Source: Clostridiales bacterium
Lineage (GTDB): Bacteria; Bacillota; Clostridia; Saccharofermentanales; Saccharofermentanaceae
Length of the DNA stretch: 8,144 nt
Reading direction: 5' to 3'
Assembly (NCBI GenBank): GCA_003543635.1
Contig: DNAE01000079.1
Coordinates: forward strand, 1 to 8,144
Part shown: positions 1 to 6,424 of the stretch, in pieces
How the letters are laid out: each line of letters begins with the position of its first letter
Numbering within the stretch: position 1 is the stretch's first letter
Notes under the pieces: model-generated
Seen by the model: only the letters and a program-made list of their open reading frames with translations
What the model was told of the DNA's origin: nothing
Databases searched by the model: none
Translations under genes and position numbers: made by a program

Positions 1-1181
1 CCAAGATGTTATCCAACTTCGTTCCTCCCTACGATGCGACGGTGATCAAGAAGATCAAGGAAGCCGGAATGATAATAATCGGTAAGACCAACATGGACGA
101 ATTCGCCATGGGATCCACCACCGAGACCAGCTTTTTCGGTCCCACATTGAATCCCAGGGGAGAGGACAGGGTACCCGGAGGTTCCTCCGGCGGATCCGCA
201 GCGGCAGTTGCCTGCGACCAGGCATATCTCACCCTCGGTTCCGACACGGGCGGATCCATCAGACAGCCCGCATCGTTCTGCGGCGTAACGGGACTTAAGC
301 CCACCTACGGTACCGTGTCCAGATACGGACTCGTTGCCTTTGCGTCCTCTCTGGACCAGATCGGACCCATAGGAAGGGACGTCATGGACGTAGCTTCCCT
401 CTATAACATCATCTGCGGCATTGACGAGAAGGATCAGACCTCCACCGAGACGAAGCCCGTGGATCTTAAGAAGATCGAGGAGTTCGATATCAAGGGCTTG
501 AGGATCGGTCTTCCCGAACAGTACTTCGGCGACGGCATCGACAAGGATGTCAGGGACAGGGTCATCGAGGCAGTCAAGTTCTTCGAGGACCGGGGCGCCA
601 TAGTAAAGACGTTTCCCATGCCCATCGTGGACTTTGCCATCCCCACCTACTACATAATCGCCTGCGCCGAGGCCTGCTCCAATCTTTCCAGATACGACGG
701 TATCAAGTACGGCTATTCCCCCGAGGGAGTGGACGACCTCATGGAGCTCTATATCAGATCCAGGTCCGAGGGATTCGGAATGGAGGTCAAGAGAAGGATC
801 ATGCTCGGAAACTTCGTTCTTTCCTCCGGATACTACGATGCTTACTACAACAAGGCCCTCCAGGCGAAGGCCTTGATCAAGGATGCCTTCGACAAGGCCT
901 TTGAGAGATACGATGTGGTGATCGGACCTGTTGCTCCCACCACGGCACTTAAGGCGGGGGAGAGCCTTTCCGATCCCCTCAAGATGTACCTGGGCGATAT
1001 CTGCACGGTACTCATCAACATCGTGGGACTGCCCGCGATCTCCGTTCCCTGCGGCGACGATTCCCGGGGCCTGCCCGTGGGCATGCAGATCATCGGAAAG
1101 CACTATTCCGAGGAGCTTCTGCTCTCCGTTGCGGGTGCATTCCAGAAAGAGACTGACTACCACTTAAGGAGGAGATCCTAA
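1..1181 (+). CDS. gatA: Glutamyl-tRNA(Gln)/aspartyl-tRNA(Asn) amidotransferase subunit A, 5'-truncated
   Basis: This is the amidase subunit of GatCAB, which hydrolyses glutamine and passes ammonia to GatB to amidate misacylated Glu-tRNA(Gln) or Asp-tRNA(Asn) in the cytoplasm. The frame is open from base 3, and the first ATG (base 6) is internal because conserved GatA sequence ([10 protein letters not shown]) follows it directly. About 392 residues are visible against roughly 485 for the family, so about 95 N-terminal residues lie outside the window, including the catalytic lysine of the amidase-signature triad. Counting from the ATG at 6, [12 protein letters not shown] is at 26-37. The glycine/serine-rich amidase signature [10 protein letters not shown] (58-67) contains the cis-serine Ser60. 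[12 protein letters not shown] (78-89) contains the nucleophile Ser84, and the 24-residue spacing between the two serines fits the family. A strong Shine-Dalgarno for gatB (AAGGAGGAG, 1166-1174) lies inside the last codons. gatC is presumably upstream. Confidence 0.97.
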   Translation, partial: KMLSNFVPPYDATVIKKIKEAGMIIIGKTNMDEFAMGSTTETSFFGPTLNPRGEDRVPGGSSGGSAAAVACDQAYLTLGSDTGGSIRQPASFCGVTGLKPTYGTVSRYGLVAFASSLDQIGPIGRDVMDVASLYNIICGIDEKDQTSTETKPVDLKKIEEFDIKGLRIGLPEQYFGDGIDKDVRDRVIEAVKFFEDRGAIVKTFPMPIVDFAIPTYYIIACAEACSNLSRYDGIKYGYSPEGVDDLMELYIRSRSEGFGMEVKRRIMLGNFVLSSGYYDAYYNKALQAKALIKDAFDKAFERYDVVIGPVAPTTALKAGESLSDPLKMYLGDICTVLINIVGLPAISVPCGDDSRGLPVGMQIIGKHYSEELLLSVAGAFQKETDYHLRRRS

Positions 1182-1182
1182 A

Positions 1183-2622
1183 ATGGCGGATTACGAGATG
1201 GTAATAGGACTTGAGGTCCATTGCGAATTATCAACGAAGTCAAAGATATTCTGCGGCTGTTCCACCAAGTTCGGAGGAGAGCCCAATACCCATGTATGCG
1301 AGATCTGTTCCGGTATGCCCGGCACCCTTCCCACCCTCAATAAGAGAGTGGTGGAGTTTGCGGTAAAGGCGGGAACGGCCCTCAACTGCGAGATCACCAG
1401 GAACAACAAGTTCGACAGAAAGAACTACTTTTATCCCGATCTTCCCAAGGCATATCAGGTATCCCAGCTCTATTTCCCCATCTGCCGCAACGGCAAGGTG
1501 GAGATAAAGACCTCCGCGGGAACAAAGTATATCGGCATCCATGAGATCCACATGGAGGAGGATGCCGGAAAGCTGGTCCACGACCCCTTCACGGAGAAGA
1601 CCATGGTGGACTACAACAGATGCGGCGTACCCTTGATCGAGATCGTATCGGAGCCTGACTTCAGGAGCGCCGAGGAGGTAACGGCATACCTCGAGAAGAT
1701 CCGCGACACGCTGCAGTATCTGGGAGTATCCGACTGCAAGATGCAGGAGGGTTCCATGAGAGCCGATGTCAACCTCTCCGTAAGACCCGTGGGTCAGGAG
1801 GAGTTCGGCACCAGGACCGAGATGAAGAACATAGCATCCCTTAAGGCCATCGCCAGGGCGATCGAGTACGAGAGGGAAAGGCAGATAGACGTCATCGAAG
1901 CAGGCGGCAAGATCACCCAGGAGACACGCCGCTGGGATGACGAGCGCGAGATGACATACACCATGAGATCCAAGGAGAATGCCCAGGATTACAAGTATTT
2001 CCCCGAGCCCGATCTCATGCCCATCGTTATAAGCGAGGAATATCTTCAGGAAGTTAAGGACAACATGCCCGAGCTTGCCGATCAGAAGAAGGAGCGCTAC
2101 ATGGCGGAACTCGGTCTTCCCGAGTATGACGCCGACATAATCACGGGCTCCACCACCCTCGTTAAGATCTTCGAGAAGACGAGCGAGATCTGCGGCAACC
2201 CCAAGGATGCCTCCAACTGGATCCTCACGGATCTGCTGAAGATCTTCAATGATTCCGAGAAGTCCATGGAGGATCTGGATTTCAGGATCGAGTCCGTGGG
2301 CGAGGTCATAAAGCTCGTAAACGACAACAAGATCAACAGAAAGACCGGTAAGCAGGTGCTGGCCAAGGTCGTGGAGGAGAATGTCATCCCCGAGGAGTAC
2401 GTTAAGGCCAACGGCCTCTCCCAGGTATCGGATCTTTCCGCCATCGAGCCCGTTATCAAGGAGGTCCTGGATAACAATCCCAAGGCCGTGGGCGAATACC
2501 TTGCGGGCAACGAGAAGAACTTCCAGTTCCTTATCGGTCAGTCCATGAGGAGCCTTAAGGGCAAGGCGGATCCCCAGGCTGTCAGGACGACCCTTCAGAA
2601 GCTCCTGGATGAGATGAGGTAA
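1183..2622 (+). CDS. gatB: Glutamyl-tRNA(Gln)/aspartyl-tRNA(Asn) amidotransferase subunit B
   Basis: GatB binds the misacylated tRNA and, in its kinase-like cradle domain, activates the carboxylate with ATP before ammonia from GatA is added. The protein is complete at 479 residues, the usual family length. Visible motifs are EVHCELSTKSKIFCGC (11-26), GMPGTLPTLN (44-53), FDRKNYFYPDLPKAYQVSQ (77-95), IHMEEDAGK (122-130), DYNRCGVPLIEIVSEPD (143-159) and GSMRADVNLSVRP (190-202). Cys24, Cys26, Cys39 and Cys42 form a CxC...CxxC arrangement that could hold zinc. The C-terminal part, from roughly residue 330, is the helical tRNA-binding YqeY-like domain (NWILTDLLK, then GKQVLAKV). The start is set by the conserved N-terminus and by AAGGAGGAG 8 nt upstream. 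Only 1 nt separates it from the gatA stop, so the two are co-transcribed and probably translationally coupled. Confidence 0.98.
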   Translation: MADYEMVIGLEVHCELSTKSKIFCGCSTKFGGEPNTHVCEICSGMPGTLPTLNKRVVEFAVKAGTALNCEITRNNKFDRKNYFYPDLPKAYQVSQLYFPICRNGKVEIKTSAGTKYIGIHEIHMEEDAGKLVHDPFTEKTMVDYNRCGVPLIEIVSEPDFRSAEEVTAYLEKIRDTLQYLGVSDCKMQEGSMRADVNLSVRPVGQEEFGTRTEMKNIASLKAIARAIEYERERQIDVIEAGGKITQETRRWDDEREMTYTMRSKENAQDYKYFPEPDLMPIVISEEYLQEVKDNMPELADQKKERYMAELGLPEYDADIITGSTTLVKIFEKTSEICGNPKDASNWILTDLLKIFNDSEKSMEDLDFRIESVGEVIKLVNDNKINRKTGKQVLAKVVEENVIPEEYVKANGLSQVSDLSAIEPVIKEVLDNNPKAVGEYLAGNEKNFQFLIGQSMRSLKGKADPQAVRTTLQKLLDEMR

Positions 2623-2635
2623 TAATTAGAAAAAG

Positions 2636-3967
2636 ATGGTCAAGACCGTAACAGATCTTCTGGTCGTATTATTCTTCGTGCTGGTGAATGCTTTCTTCTC
2701 GGGCACGGAGATGGCTGTCATAAGCTTAAATGATGCCAAGATAAGGAAACAGGCCGAGGACGGGGACAAGAACTCGAGAAAGGTCTTATCCTTCCTTGAT
2801 AACCCCGGAACCTTCCTCGCCACCATCCAGGTGGGAGTTACTTTTGCAGGATTCCTGTCATCCGCCTTCGCGGCGAGCAACTTCGCGGGAAGGGCTGCCG
2901 CCCTTTTCGATCCCGAGGGTGCGAGAAGCTGGGTGGAGCCCCTTTGCACGGTGGTCATCACGATCATCCTCTCGTATTTCTCCCTGGTGCTCGGAGAGCT
3001 GGTCCCCAAGAGGGTGGCCCAGAAGTATCCCGAGCGCTGGGCTTTTCTTGCCGCGGGAGTGGTCAAGGGCTTCGGTCTCATAACGAGACCCTTCGTCAAG
3101 TTCCTGACCTTCTCCACCAACGCCGTATTGAAGCTCTTTAAGATCGATCCCGAGAACAATGACAAGAAGGTCACCGAGGAAGAGATCAGGATGATGGTGG
3201 ACGTGGGTTCCGAGAGCGGCAACATCGAAGAGGAAGAGAAGGAGATGATCGAGAACGTCTTCGAGTTCAACGACAAGGAAGTCGCGGAGATCATGACCCA
3301 CAGAAAGAAGATAGTATCCCTTCCAATCGACGCCTCCTATGGCGAAGTCATGAAAGTGGCCAGGGAGGAGAGATATACCAGGATCCCCATCTATAAGGAG
3401 ACCATAGACGATATAGTGGGCATCCTCCACATCAAGGACCTTTTGGGTGCGACGGAGGACAATTTCAGCTTAAGTTCCCTCATGAGGGAGCCCCTCTTCG
3501 TCCATGAGACCCGTAAGATCTCATCCCTTTTTGCGGAGATGAAGACCTGCGGTATGCAGCTGGCGGTCATCCTGGACGAATACGGCGGAACCATGGGTAT
3601 CTGCACCATCGAGGATATGCTGGAGGAGCTGGTGGGTAACATCACCGACGAGTTCGACGACGAGGAGCAGAAGCTCATAAAGCTCAGCAACGGCGATTAC
3701 ATCGTCGCCGGCGACATGACCCTCTCGGATCTCGAGGATGTCCTGGATATGGAACTGGACGATGAGGAATATGACACCATAGCGGGTCTCGTGATCCAGC
3801 TTCTGGACAGGGTCCCCGAGGAGCGGGAGCATCCCGTTGTCACCTATAAGAACCTGAGCATAAAGGTACTTCACGTGCAGGAGAGATGGATCTCCAGGGT
3901 CCTGATCCACGTGGTACCCGTGAAGAGCGAGGAAGATAACGGCGAGGCTGTCGGAGAAGATGAGTAA
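2636..3967 (+). CDS. CNNM/CorC-family transmembrane protein (DUF21, CBS pair, CorC_HlyC)
   Basis: This is a 443-residue membrane protein of the family often labelled 'hemolysin'. Studied bacterial members such as CorC and MpfA are linked to magnesium export or resistance, so Mg2+ efflux is the most likely role by family, though not shown here. The N-terminal DUF21 membrane domain spans about 1-195, with hydrophobic segments near 5-28, 60-82, 98-120 and 136-160. It carries the motifs FSGTEMAVISL (21-31) and LGELVPKRVAQKYPE (119-133). An acidic cytosolic linker leads to two CBS domains, about 218-270 (EIMTHR; RIPIY; ILHIKDLL) and about 283-335 (LAVILDEYGGTMGICTIEDM, 309-328), the expected ATP/Mg2+-sensing pair. 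A CorC_HlyC domain follows at about 350-430 (GDYIVAGDMTLSDL). An in-frame TAG at 2627-2629 makes ATG 2636 the first usable ATG. Its ribosome-binding site is weak: GAGG at 2616-2619 is rather far upstream, so coupling to gatB, 13 nt away, is likely. Confidence 0.93.
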   Translation: MVKTVTDLLVVLFFVLVNAFFSGTEMAVISLNDAKIRKQAEDGDKNSRKVLSFLDNPGTFLATIQVGVTFAGFLSSAFAASNFAGRAAALFDPEGARSWVEPLCTVVITIILSYFSLVLGELVPKRVAQKYPERWAFLAAGVVKGFGLITRPFVKFLTFSTNAVLKLFKIDPENNDKKVTEEEIRMMVDVGSESGNIEEEEKEMIENVFEFNDKEVAEIMTHRKKIVSLPIDASYGEVMKVAREERYTRIPIYKETIDDIVGILHIKDLLGATEDNFSLSSLMREPLFVHETRKISSLFAEMKTCGMQLAVILDEYGGTMGICTIEDMLEELVGNITDEFDDEEQKLIKLSNGDYIVAGDMTLSDLEDVLDMELDDEEYDTIAGLVIQLLDRVPEEREHPVVTYKNLSIKVLHVQERWISRVLIHVVPVKSEEDNGEAVGEDE

Positions 3968-4610
3968 GTTTGACGCCGTTTTCTACGATTTTGACGGCAC
4001 CCTCGCTGATTCCATCCCCATAATACTCAAGAGCTTCCGTATGGCCTACGAGGATGTCTTCGGATATTGCGACAGGACACCGGAGGACTTCATGACCTTC
4101 ATCGGAAGGCCACTGGAGACCACCTTTGAGCAGCATGGTCCGGAGCTTACGAAGACCCTTACGGACGCCTATCTCCGGATAAACGAGGAGATGCTCCGCA
4201 ACGACGAGATAGATCTTTTCCCCGGGGTGGAGGAAGACCTGAGATATATCAAGAGCCTGGGGATAAAGCAGGGGATAGTCACCTCCAAGAAGAGGGTCTC
4301 CTGTATGACCACCGTGAAGATCAAGGGGATAGAGGATATCTTCGATACCTTTATCTTCAAGGAGGACAGCGACAGGCATAAGCCCGACGGCAGGCCCCTG
4401 GAGGTGGCCGCGGAAAGGGCGGGGCTCTCCTCCGCATCACGGATACTCTACGTGGGGGATGCCGTCCCGGATATGCTCTGTGCGAGGAATGCGGGGGCGG
4501 GGTTTGCCCTGGTGGACTGGACGAGAATGCCCTTTGAAACTCTCCCCTCCGGGGATGGCACCTGGATAATAAGCTCCCTCAAAGACATTCCTTGCATTAT
4601 CAATTCATAG
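3960..4610 (+). CDS. HAD-superfamily phosphatase, PpaX/phosphoglycolate phosphatase-like
   Basis: This is a cytoplasmic haloacid-dehalogenase phosphatase of 216 residues with all four HAD motifs intact. Motif I is DFDGTLADS (10-18), with nucleophile Asp10 and acid/base Asp12. Motif II is IVTSK (106-110), with Thr108 or Ser109. Motif III is Lys141 in DRHKPDG. Motif IV is VGDAVPD (165-171), with Asp167 and Asp171 for Mg2+. The cap region (about 15-90, TFIGRPLETTF and YLRINEEML) and the length recall PpaX and Gph enzymes, which hydrolyse pyrophosphate/phosphoglycolate-type substrates, but the real substrate cannot be read from the sequence. The ATG overlaps the end of the upstream membrane-protein gene by 8 nt, with GGAG only 3 nt before it (3953-3956), so translation probably depends on the upstream gene. 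The 3' end holds the -35 element of the next gene's promoter. No terminator follows the stop. Confidence 0.93.
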   Translation: MSKFDAVFYDFDGTLADSIPIILKSFRMAYEDVFGYCDRTPEDFMTFIGRPLETTFEQHGPELTKTLTDAYLRINEEMLRNDEIDLFPGVEEDLRYIKSLGIKQGIVTSKKRVSCMTTVKIKGIEDIFDTFIFKEDSDRHKPDGRPLEVAAERAGLSSASRILYVGDAVPDMLCARNAGAGFALVDWTRMPFETLPSGDGTWIISSLKDIPCIINS

Positions 4611-4620
4611 GTTTTATAAT
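4592..4620 (+). promoter_or_regulatory. Sigma-A-type promoter for the foldase-like gene
   Basis: TTGCAT (4592-4597) and a perfect TATAAT (4615-4620) are separated by exactly 17 nt. The -35 matches the consensus at only its TTG, so the -10 carries most of the evidence. The -35 lies inside the last codons of the HAD gene and the -10 sits 5 nt after its stop. Transcription would start near 4626-4628 and give an untranslated leader of about 40 nt. The surrounding 4611-4665 gap is visibly AT-richer than the flanking genes. Confidence 0.65.
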
Positions 4621-4665
4621 ATAGCGTGCTTTTTTGGGCTAAAGAATAAAGGCAGGTTCGATAAA

Positions 4666-6192
4666 ATGGCAGATAAGAAGAAGGCAAGTAACGGTATCAA
4701 GTCTTCCAGGAGAAGTAAGATCATCTTCGGATCCTTCATTACCGTATTTATATTGATAATCTTAGGATTCTTTATCTTCGTTACCGGCGCACTCCAGAAG
4801 TTCGTCACGGGTATCAAGATCACACAGACTTCCGCCGAGGGCAATGTTACCACTCTTGAGAACATCTCCGTGGCAGAGGCGAACTACCACTATTATCAGG
4901 TACTCAATACGTACTACGGATACGGAATGATCCAGGGCGAGGAGCAGCTTGAAGAGGTCATGGACGAGTCCACGGGCAAGACCTGGTACCAGTTCATCAT
5001 GGAACAGGCTGCCAACGAGATAATGAACAGCGTTATCGTTAACAGAAAGGCCGAGGAGGCAGGTTACCTGCAGTATTCCGGAGCCGCAAGATATGCCGAC
5101 CTTAACATGGAATCCATGAGAAGAACGGCTTCCATGTACGGTTATCCCACTGCCGAGCAGTACCTTGAGGCTATGTACGGCAGAGGAATGAGCACAAGAG
5201 TATTCAGGAACTGCATCATGCGTGAGGCTCTTACCAACGAGTATGAGGCATACGTCAGACAGTTCGTATTCACGGCATCCGAGGAGGAGATCCAGGCTGC
5301 CTACGATGCAGATCCCCTCGTATACGAGAGAGTTGACTTCAACTACTACTATTTCCCCGGTACGGCCGACGAGGAAGGCAACTACGATCTTGCCGAGGCT
5401 AACGCAAAGGCTGATGCAGTCGCTGCCGCTTCCACGGATTCCGAGTCCTTCAAGAATGCCGTTATGGCACAGCTCGACGCCGATGATCCCTCACTCGACA
5501 GTTTCACCGATGACTACGATCCCACATTTGCCGAGGGCTATTCAAATGCAAACACGGACATGATGGCAGAAGGCTTCTCCGATTTCCTCTTCGGCGAGGA
5601 TACGGAGCTCGGTTCCTGCACCACCATCGAGGATGCATCCGGCGTATACGTTGTGATGCTCGCAGACAGATATGTCAACGAGGATCCCGCCGTTACATAC
5701 AGGACCCTTACGATGTACAATCCCGCCCTTGACCTGGATGAGCCCACCGATGAGGACCTCATCAACGGTCAGAATGAGATGACGAACAGGGCAAACGAGC
5801 TCGCAGCTTCCGCTACGGACTCCATGTCCTTCGTAGCTCTCGTTAAGGAGAACTCCGAAGTTCCCTCCGAGATCATCTCCGGCGGATACGTCGACGGTAT
5901 CGACGCTTCCCAGTTCGAGTATTCCGAGACGAACCCCATCCCCCAGCAGCAGATCGACCTGGGCGCTTGGCTCTTCGATGAGAGCAGAGTGGCAGGCGAC
6001 ACGCTCGTACAGGTATCCGAGGACGGATCCAGCGTTACGATCTACTACTTCGAGAACAGCGTTCCCATGTGGATGTACACCGCAAGGAATCAGCTGGTCA
6101 CCGCCATGGTAAACGGATGGTCCGCGGACATCACGAATGAGGGCGTCAGCTACGCCGTCGCATACGATCTCATGAGAACCCTTTCCAAGTAA
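4666..6192 (+). CDS. Membrane-anchored SurA/PrsA-like protein with degenerate parvulin units
   Basis: This 508-residue protein is probably exposed outside the membrane. The N-terminus is very basic (KKK at 4-6, RR at 15-16), followed by one hydrophobic segment at about 18-41, then a long acidic, Tyr-rich ectodomain. No lipobox cysteine is present, so an uncleaved anchor or an ordinary signal peptide is likely. Residues about 65-215 look like a SurA_N/PrsA-type helical chaperone region (NEIMNSVIVNRKAEEAG, EYEAYVRQFVFTASEEEIQAAYD in pieces). Two parvulin-like units seem to follow. Unit 1 (about 222-336) begins VDFNYYYFPG and ends SGVYVVMLADR. Unit 2 (about 343-464) begins VTYRTLTMYN and includes SGGYVDG (405-411), AWLFDESRVAGDTLVQV (434-450) and VTIYYFEN (457-464). 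Both lack the His residues of active parvulins; the only histidine in the protein is His75. It probably acts as a folding chaperone or secretion helper. The ribosome-binding site is modest (AGG 4654-4656, spacer 9). The gene is monocistronic, between its own promoter and a terminator. Confidence 0.8.
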   Translation: MADKKKASNGIKSSRRSKIIFGSFITVFILIILGFFIFVTGALQKFVTGIKITQTSAEGNVTTLENISVAEANYHYYQVLNTYYGYGMIQGEEQLEEVMDESTGKTWYQFIMEQAANEIMNSVIVNRKAEEAGYLQYSGAARYADLNMESMRRTASMYGYPTAEQYLEAMYGRGMSTRVFRNCIMREALTNEYEAYVRQFVFTASEEEIQAAYDADPLVYERVDFNYYYFPGTADEEGNYDLAEANAKADAVAAASTDSESFKNAVMAQLDADDPSLDSFTDDYDPTFAEGYSNANTDMMAEGFSDFLFGEDTELGSCTTIEDASGVYVVMLADRYVNEDPAVTYRTLTMYNPALDLDEPTDEDLINGQNEMTNRANELAASATDSMSFVALVKENSEVPSEIISGGYVDGIDASQFEYSETNPIPQQQIDLGAWLFDESRVAGDTLVQVSEDGSSVTIYYFENSVPMWMYTARNQLVTAMVNGWSADITNEGVSYAVAYDLMRTLSK

Positions 6193-6218
6193 TGATCACC
6201 ATTGTAGAACAAAGGAAG

Positions 6219-6249
6219 ATCCCCCGCTCAAAAGACGGGGGATTTTTTT
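6219..6249 (+). terminator. Rho-independent terminator of the foldase-like gene
   Basis: An 8-bp perfect stem pairs ATCCCCCG (6219-6226) with CGGGGGAT (6236-6243) across a 9-nt loop (CTCAAAAGA), followed directly by seven T residues (6243-6249). A-T pairs could extend the stem outward (6216-6218 with 6244-6246). It lies 26 nt after the foldase-like stop codon. The T-tract ends one base before the rpoB -35, so it insulates rpoB from upstream transcription. Confidence 0.95.
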
Positions 6250-6250
6250 G

Positions 6251-6267
6251 TTGACAAGTATTGACAA
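6251..6267 (+). repeat. TTGACAA direct repeat, 10-bp period, over the rpoB -35
   Basis: TTGACAA occurs at 6251-6257 and again at 6261-6267, separated by GTA. The start-to-start distance of 10 bp is about one helical turn, so both copies face the same side of the DNA. The first is the -35. The second could be a chance repeat, part of a binding site, or a weak alternative -35 (TTTAAT at 6282-6287, but with a 15-nt spacer). Confidence 0.6.
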
Positions 6268-6279
6268 CCTGCGTATAAT
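6251..6279 (+). promoter_or_regulatory. Perfect-consensus sigma-A promoter for rpoB
   Basis: TTGACA (6251-6256), exactly 17 nt, then TATAAT (6274-6279) match the housekeeping sigma consensus at all twelve positions and at the optimal spacing. Transcription is expected to start at about A6285 or A6286. A second TTGACA at 6261-6266 lies in the spacer. Such an ideal promoter, directly after a strong terminator, indicates that rpoB is transcribed independently and strongly here. Confidence 0.93.
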
Positions 6280-6297
6280 CTTTTAATGCGTCGTAAT

Positions 6298-6324
6298 GTG
6301 CTAGGGTAACTATGCCCTTTGCAC
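6298..6324 (+). other. rpoB leader hairpin 1
   Basis: GTGC (6298-6301) pairs with GCAC (6321-6324). Across a small internal loop (T6302 against TT 6319-6320), AGGG (6303-6306) pairs with CCCT (6315-6318). U-G and A-U pairs (6307-6314 and 6308-6313) may close an ACTA loop. The AGGG in the 5' arm could also serve as a Shine-Dalgarno for the short frame starting at 6312, which the hairpin would hide. Confidence 0.6.
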
Positions 6325-6374
6325 TTGACGAAAACGGATTTTTGTGATATGTCACGTGTCCGTTTTAATGTTAA
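6325..6374 (+). other. rpoB leader hairpin 2 (long)
   Basis: AAAACGGA (6331-6338) pairs perfectly with TCCGTTTT (6359-6366). Across a two-base bulge (A6367-A6368), an outer helix of 6325-6330 with 6369-6374 adds six more pairs, two of them G-U; C6324-G6375 could add one if hairpin 1 opens. Inside, GTGA (6344-6347) pairs with TCAC (6352-6355) around a TATG loop. This is the longest secondary structure I see in the window. Confidence 0.65.
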
Positions 6375-6417
6375 GAAACGCTCGGGACCCGGGTTCCGAA
6401 GCATATTCAAGAGGTGA
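6349..6417 (+). CDS. Possible 22-residue basic leader peptide upstream of rpoB
   Basis: ATG 6349 opens a frame of 22 codons ending at TGA 6415-6417, inside the rpoB ribosome-binding site and 7 nt before the rpoB ATG. The peptide begins MSRVRFNVKK and ends RSIFKR. Eight of its 22 residues are Arg or Lys and none is acidic. It is out of frame with rpoB. There is no good Shine-Dalgarno (only GGA at 6336-6338), and a frame this short can arise by chance, so this is a candidate only. If translated, ribosomes would cross hairpins 2 and 3 and terminate on the rpoB ribosome-binding site, which could couple its translation to rpoB. Confidence 0.2.
   Translation: MSRVRFNVKKRSGPGFRSIFKR
6380..6402 (+). 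other. rpoB leader hairpin 3
   Basis: TCGGGAC (6382-6388) pairs with GTTCCGA (6393-6399) around a CCGG loop, with one G-U pair. GC (6380-6381) with GC (6401-6402) extends the stem past a bulged A6400. It ends 8 nt before the rpoB ribosome-binding site, and no T-tract follows it. Confidence 0.55.
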
Positions 6418-6418
6418 T
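6410..6418 (+). promoter_or_regulatory. rpoB ribosome-binding site
   Basis: AGAGGTGAT carries a seven-base match (AGGTGAT, 6412-6418) to the 3' end of 16S rRNA, with 6 nt before ATG 6425. It fixes the rpoB start. It falls in the unpaired stretch after hairpin 3. Confidence 0.9.
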
Positions 6419-6424
6419 TTGATA

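Larger units (their letters stand above)
6286..6424 (+). ncRNA. Structured 5' leader of rpoB
   Basis: About 139 nt lie between the predicted transcription start and the rpoB ATG. Manual pairing gives three successive hairpins (6298-6324, 6325-6374 and 6380-6402) that fill most of the leader, leaving the rpoB ribosome-binding site single-stranded downstream. None is followed by a T-tract, so none is an obvious terminator in this conformation. I do not recognise it as a known riboswitch or as the ribosomal protein L10 leader. A regulatory role is inference from the density of structure upstream of a core transcription gene. Confidence 0.55.

Noticed and set aside
6..8. ATG at base 6 as the gatA start
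   Set aside because: Conserved GatA sequence follows immediately and about 95 family residues, including the catalytic lysine region, are missing upstream; this is an internal methionine.
9..1163. 384-codon open frame on the minus strand opposite gatA
   Set aside because: Same codon-bias shadow effect; gatA motifs on the plus strand leave no doubt about the coding frame.
4493..4502. G-rich tract GGGGGCGGGG as a quadruplex element
   Set aside because: It lies in HAD coding sequence (Ala-Gly codons) and too few evenly spaced G-runs surround it.
4630..4635. Run of six T residues as a terminator for the HAD gene
   Set aside because: No GC-rich stem precedes it; the AGC...GCT pairing around it is only three bases.
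6261..6287. Second promoter using TTGACA 6261-6266 and TTTAAT 6282-6287
   Set aside because: The spacer is 15 nt, which is poor, and the overlapping perfect promoter would outcompete it; kept only as a note on the repeat.
6343..6356. CRP/FNR-like operator (TGTGA...TCACG)
   Set aside because: The half-sites are only 4 bp apart instead of 6, the site lies well downstream of the transcription start, and the dyad is explained by the inner stem of hairpin 2.
6170..6410. Two minus-strand frames of about 60 codons across the rpoB leader
   Set aside because: They cross the terminator, promoter and hairpins, show no ribosome-binding site or recognisable domain, and overlap each other in different frames.
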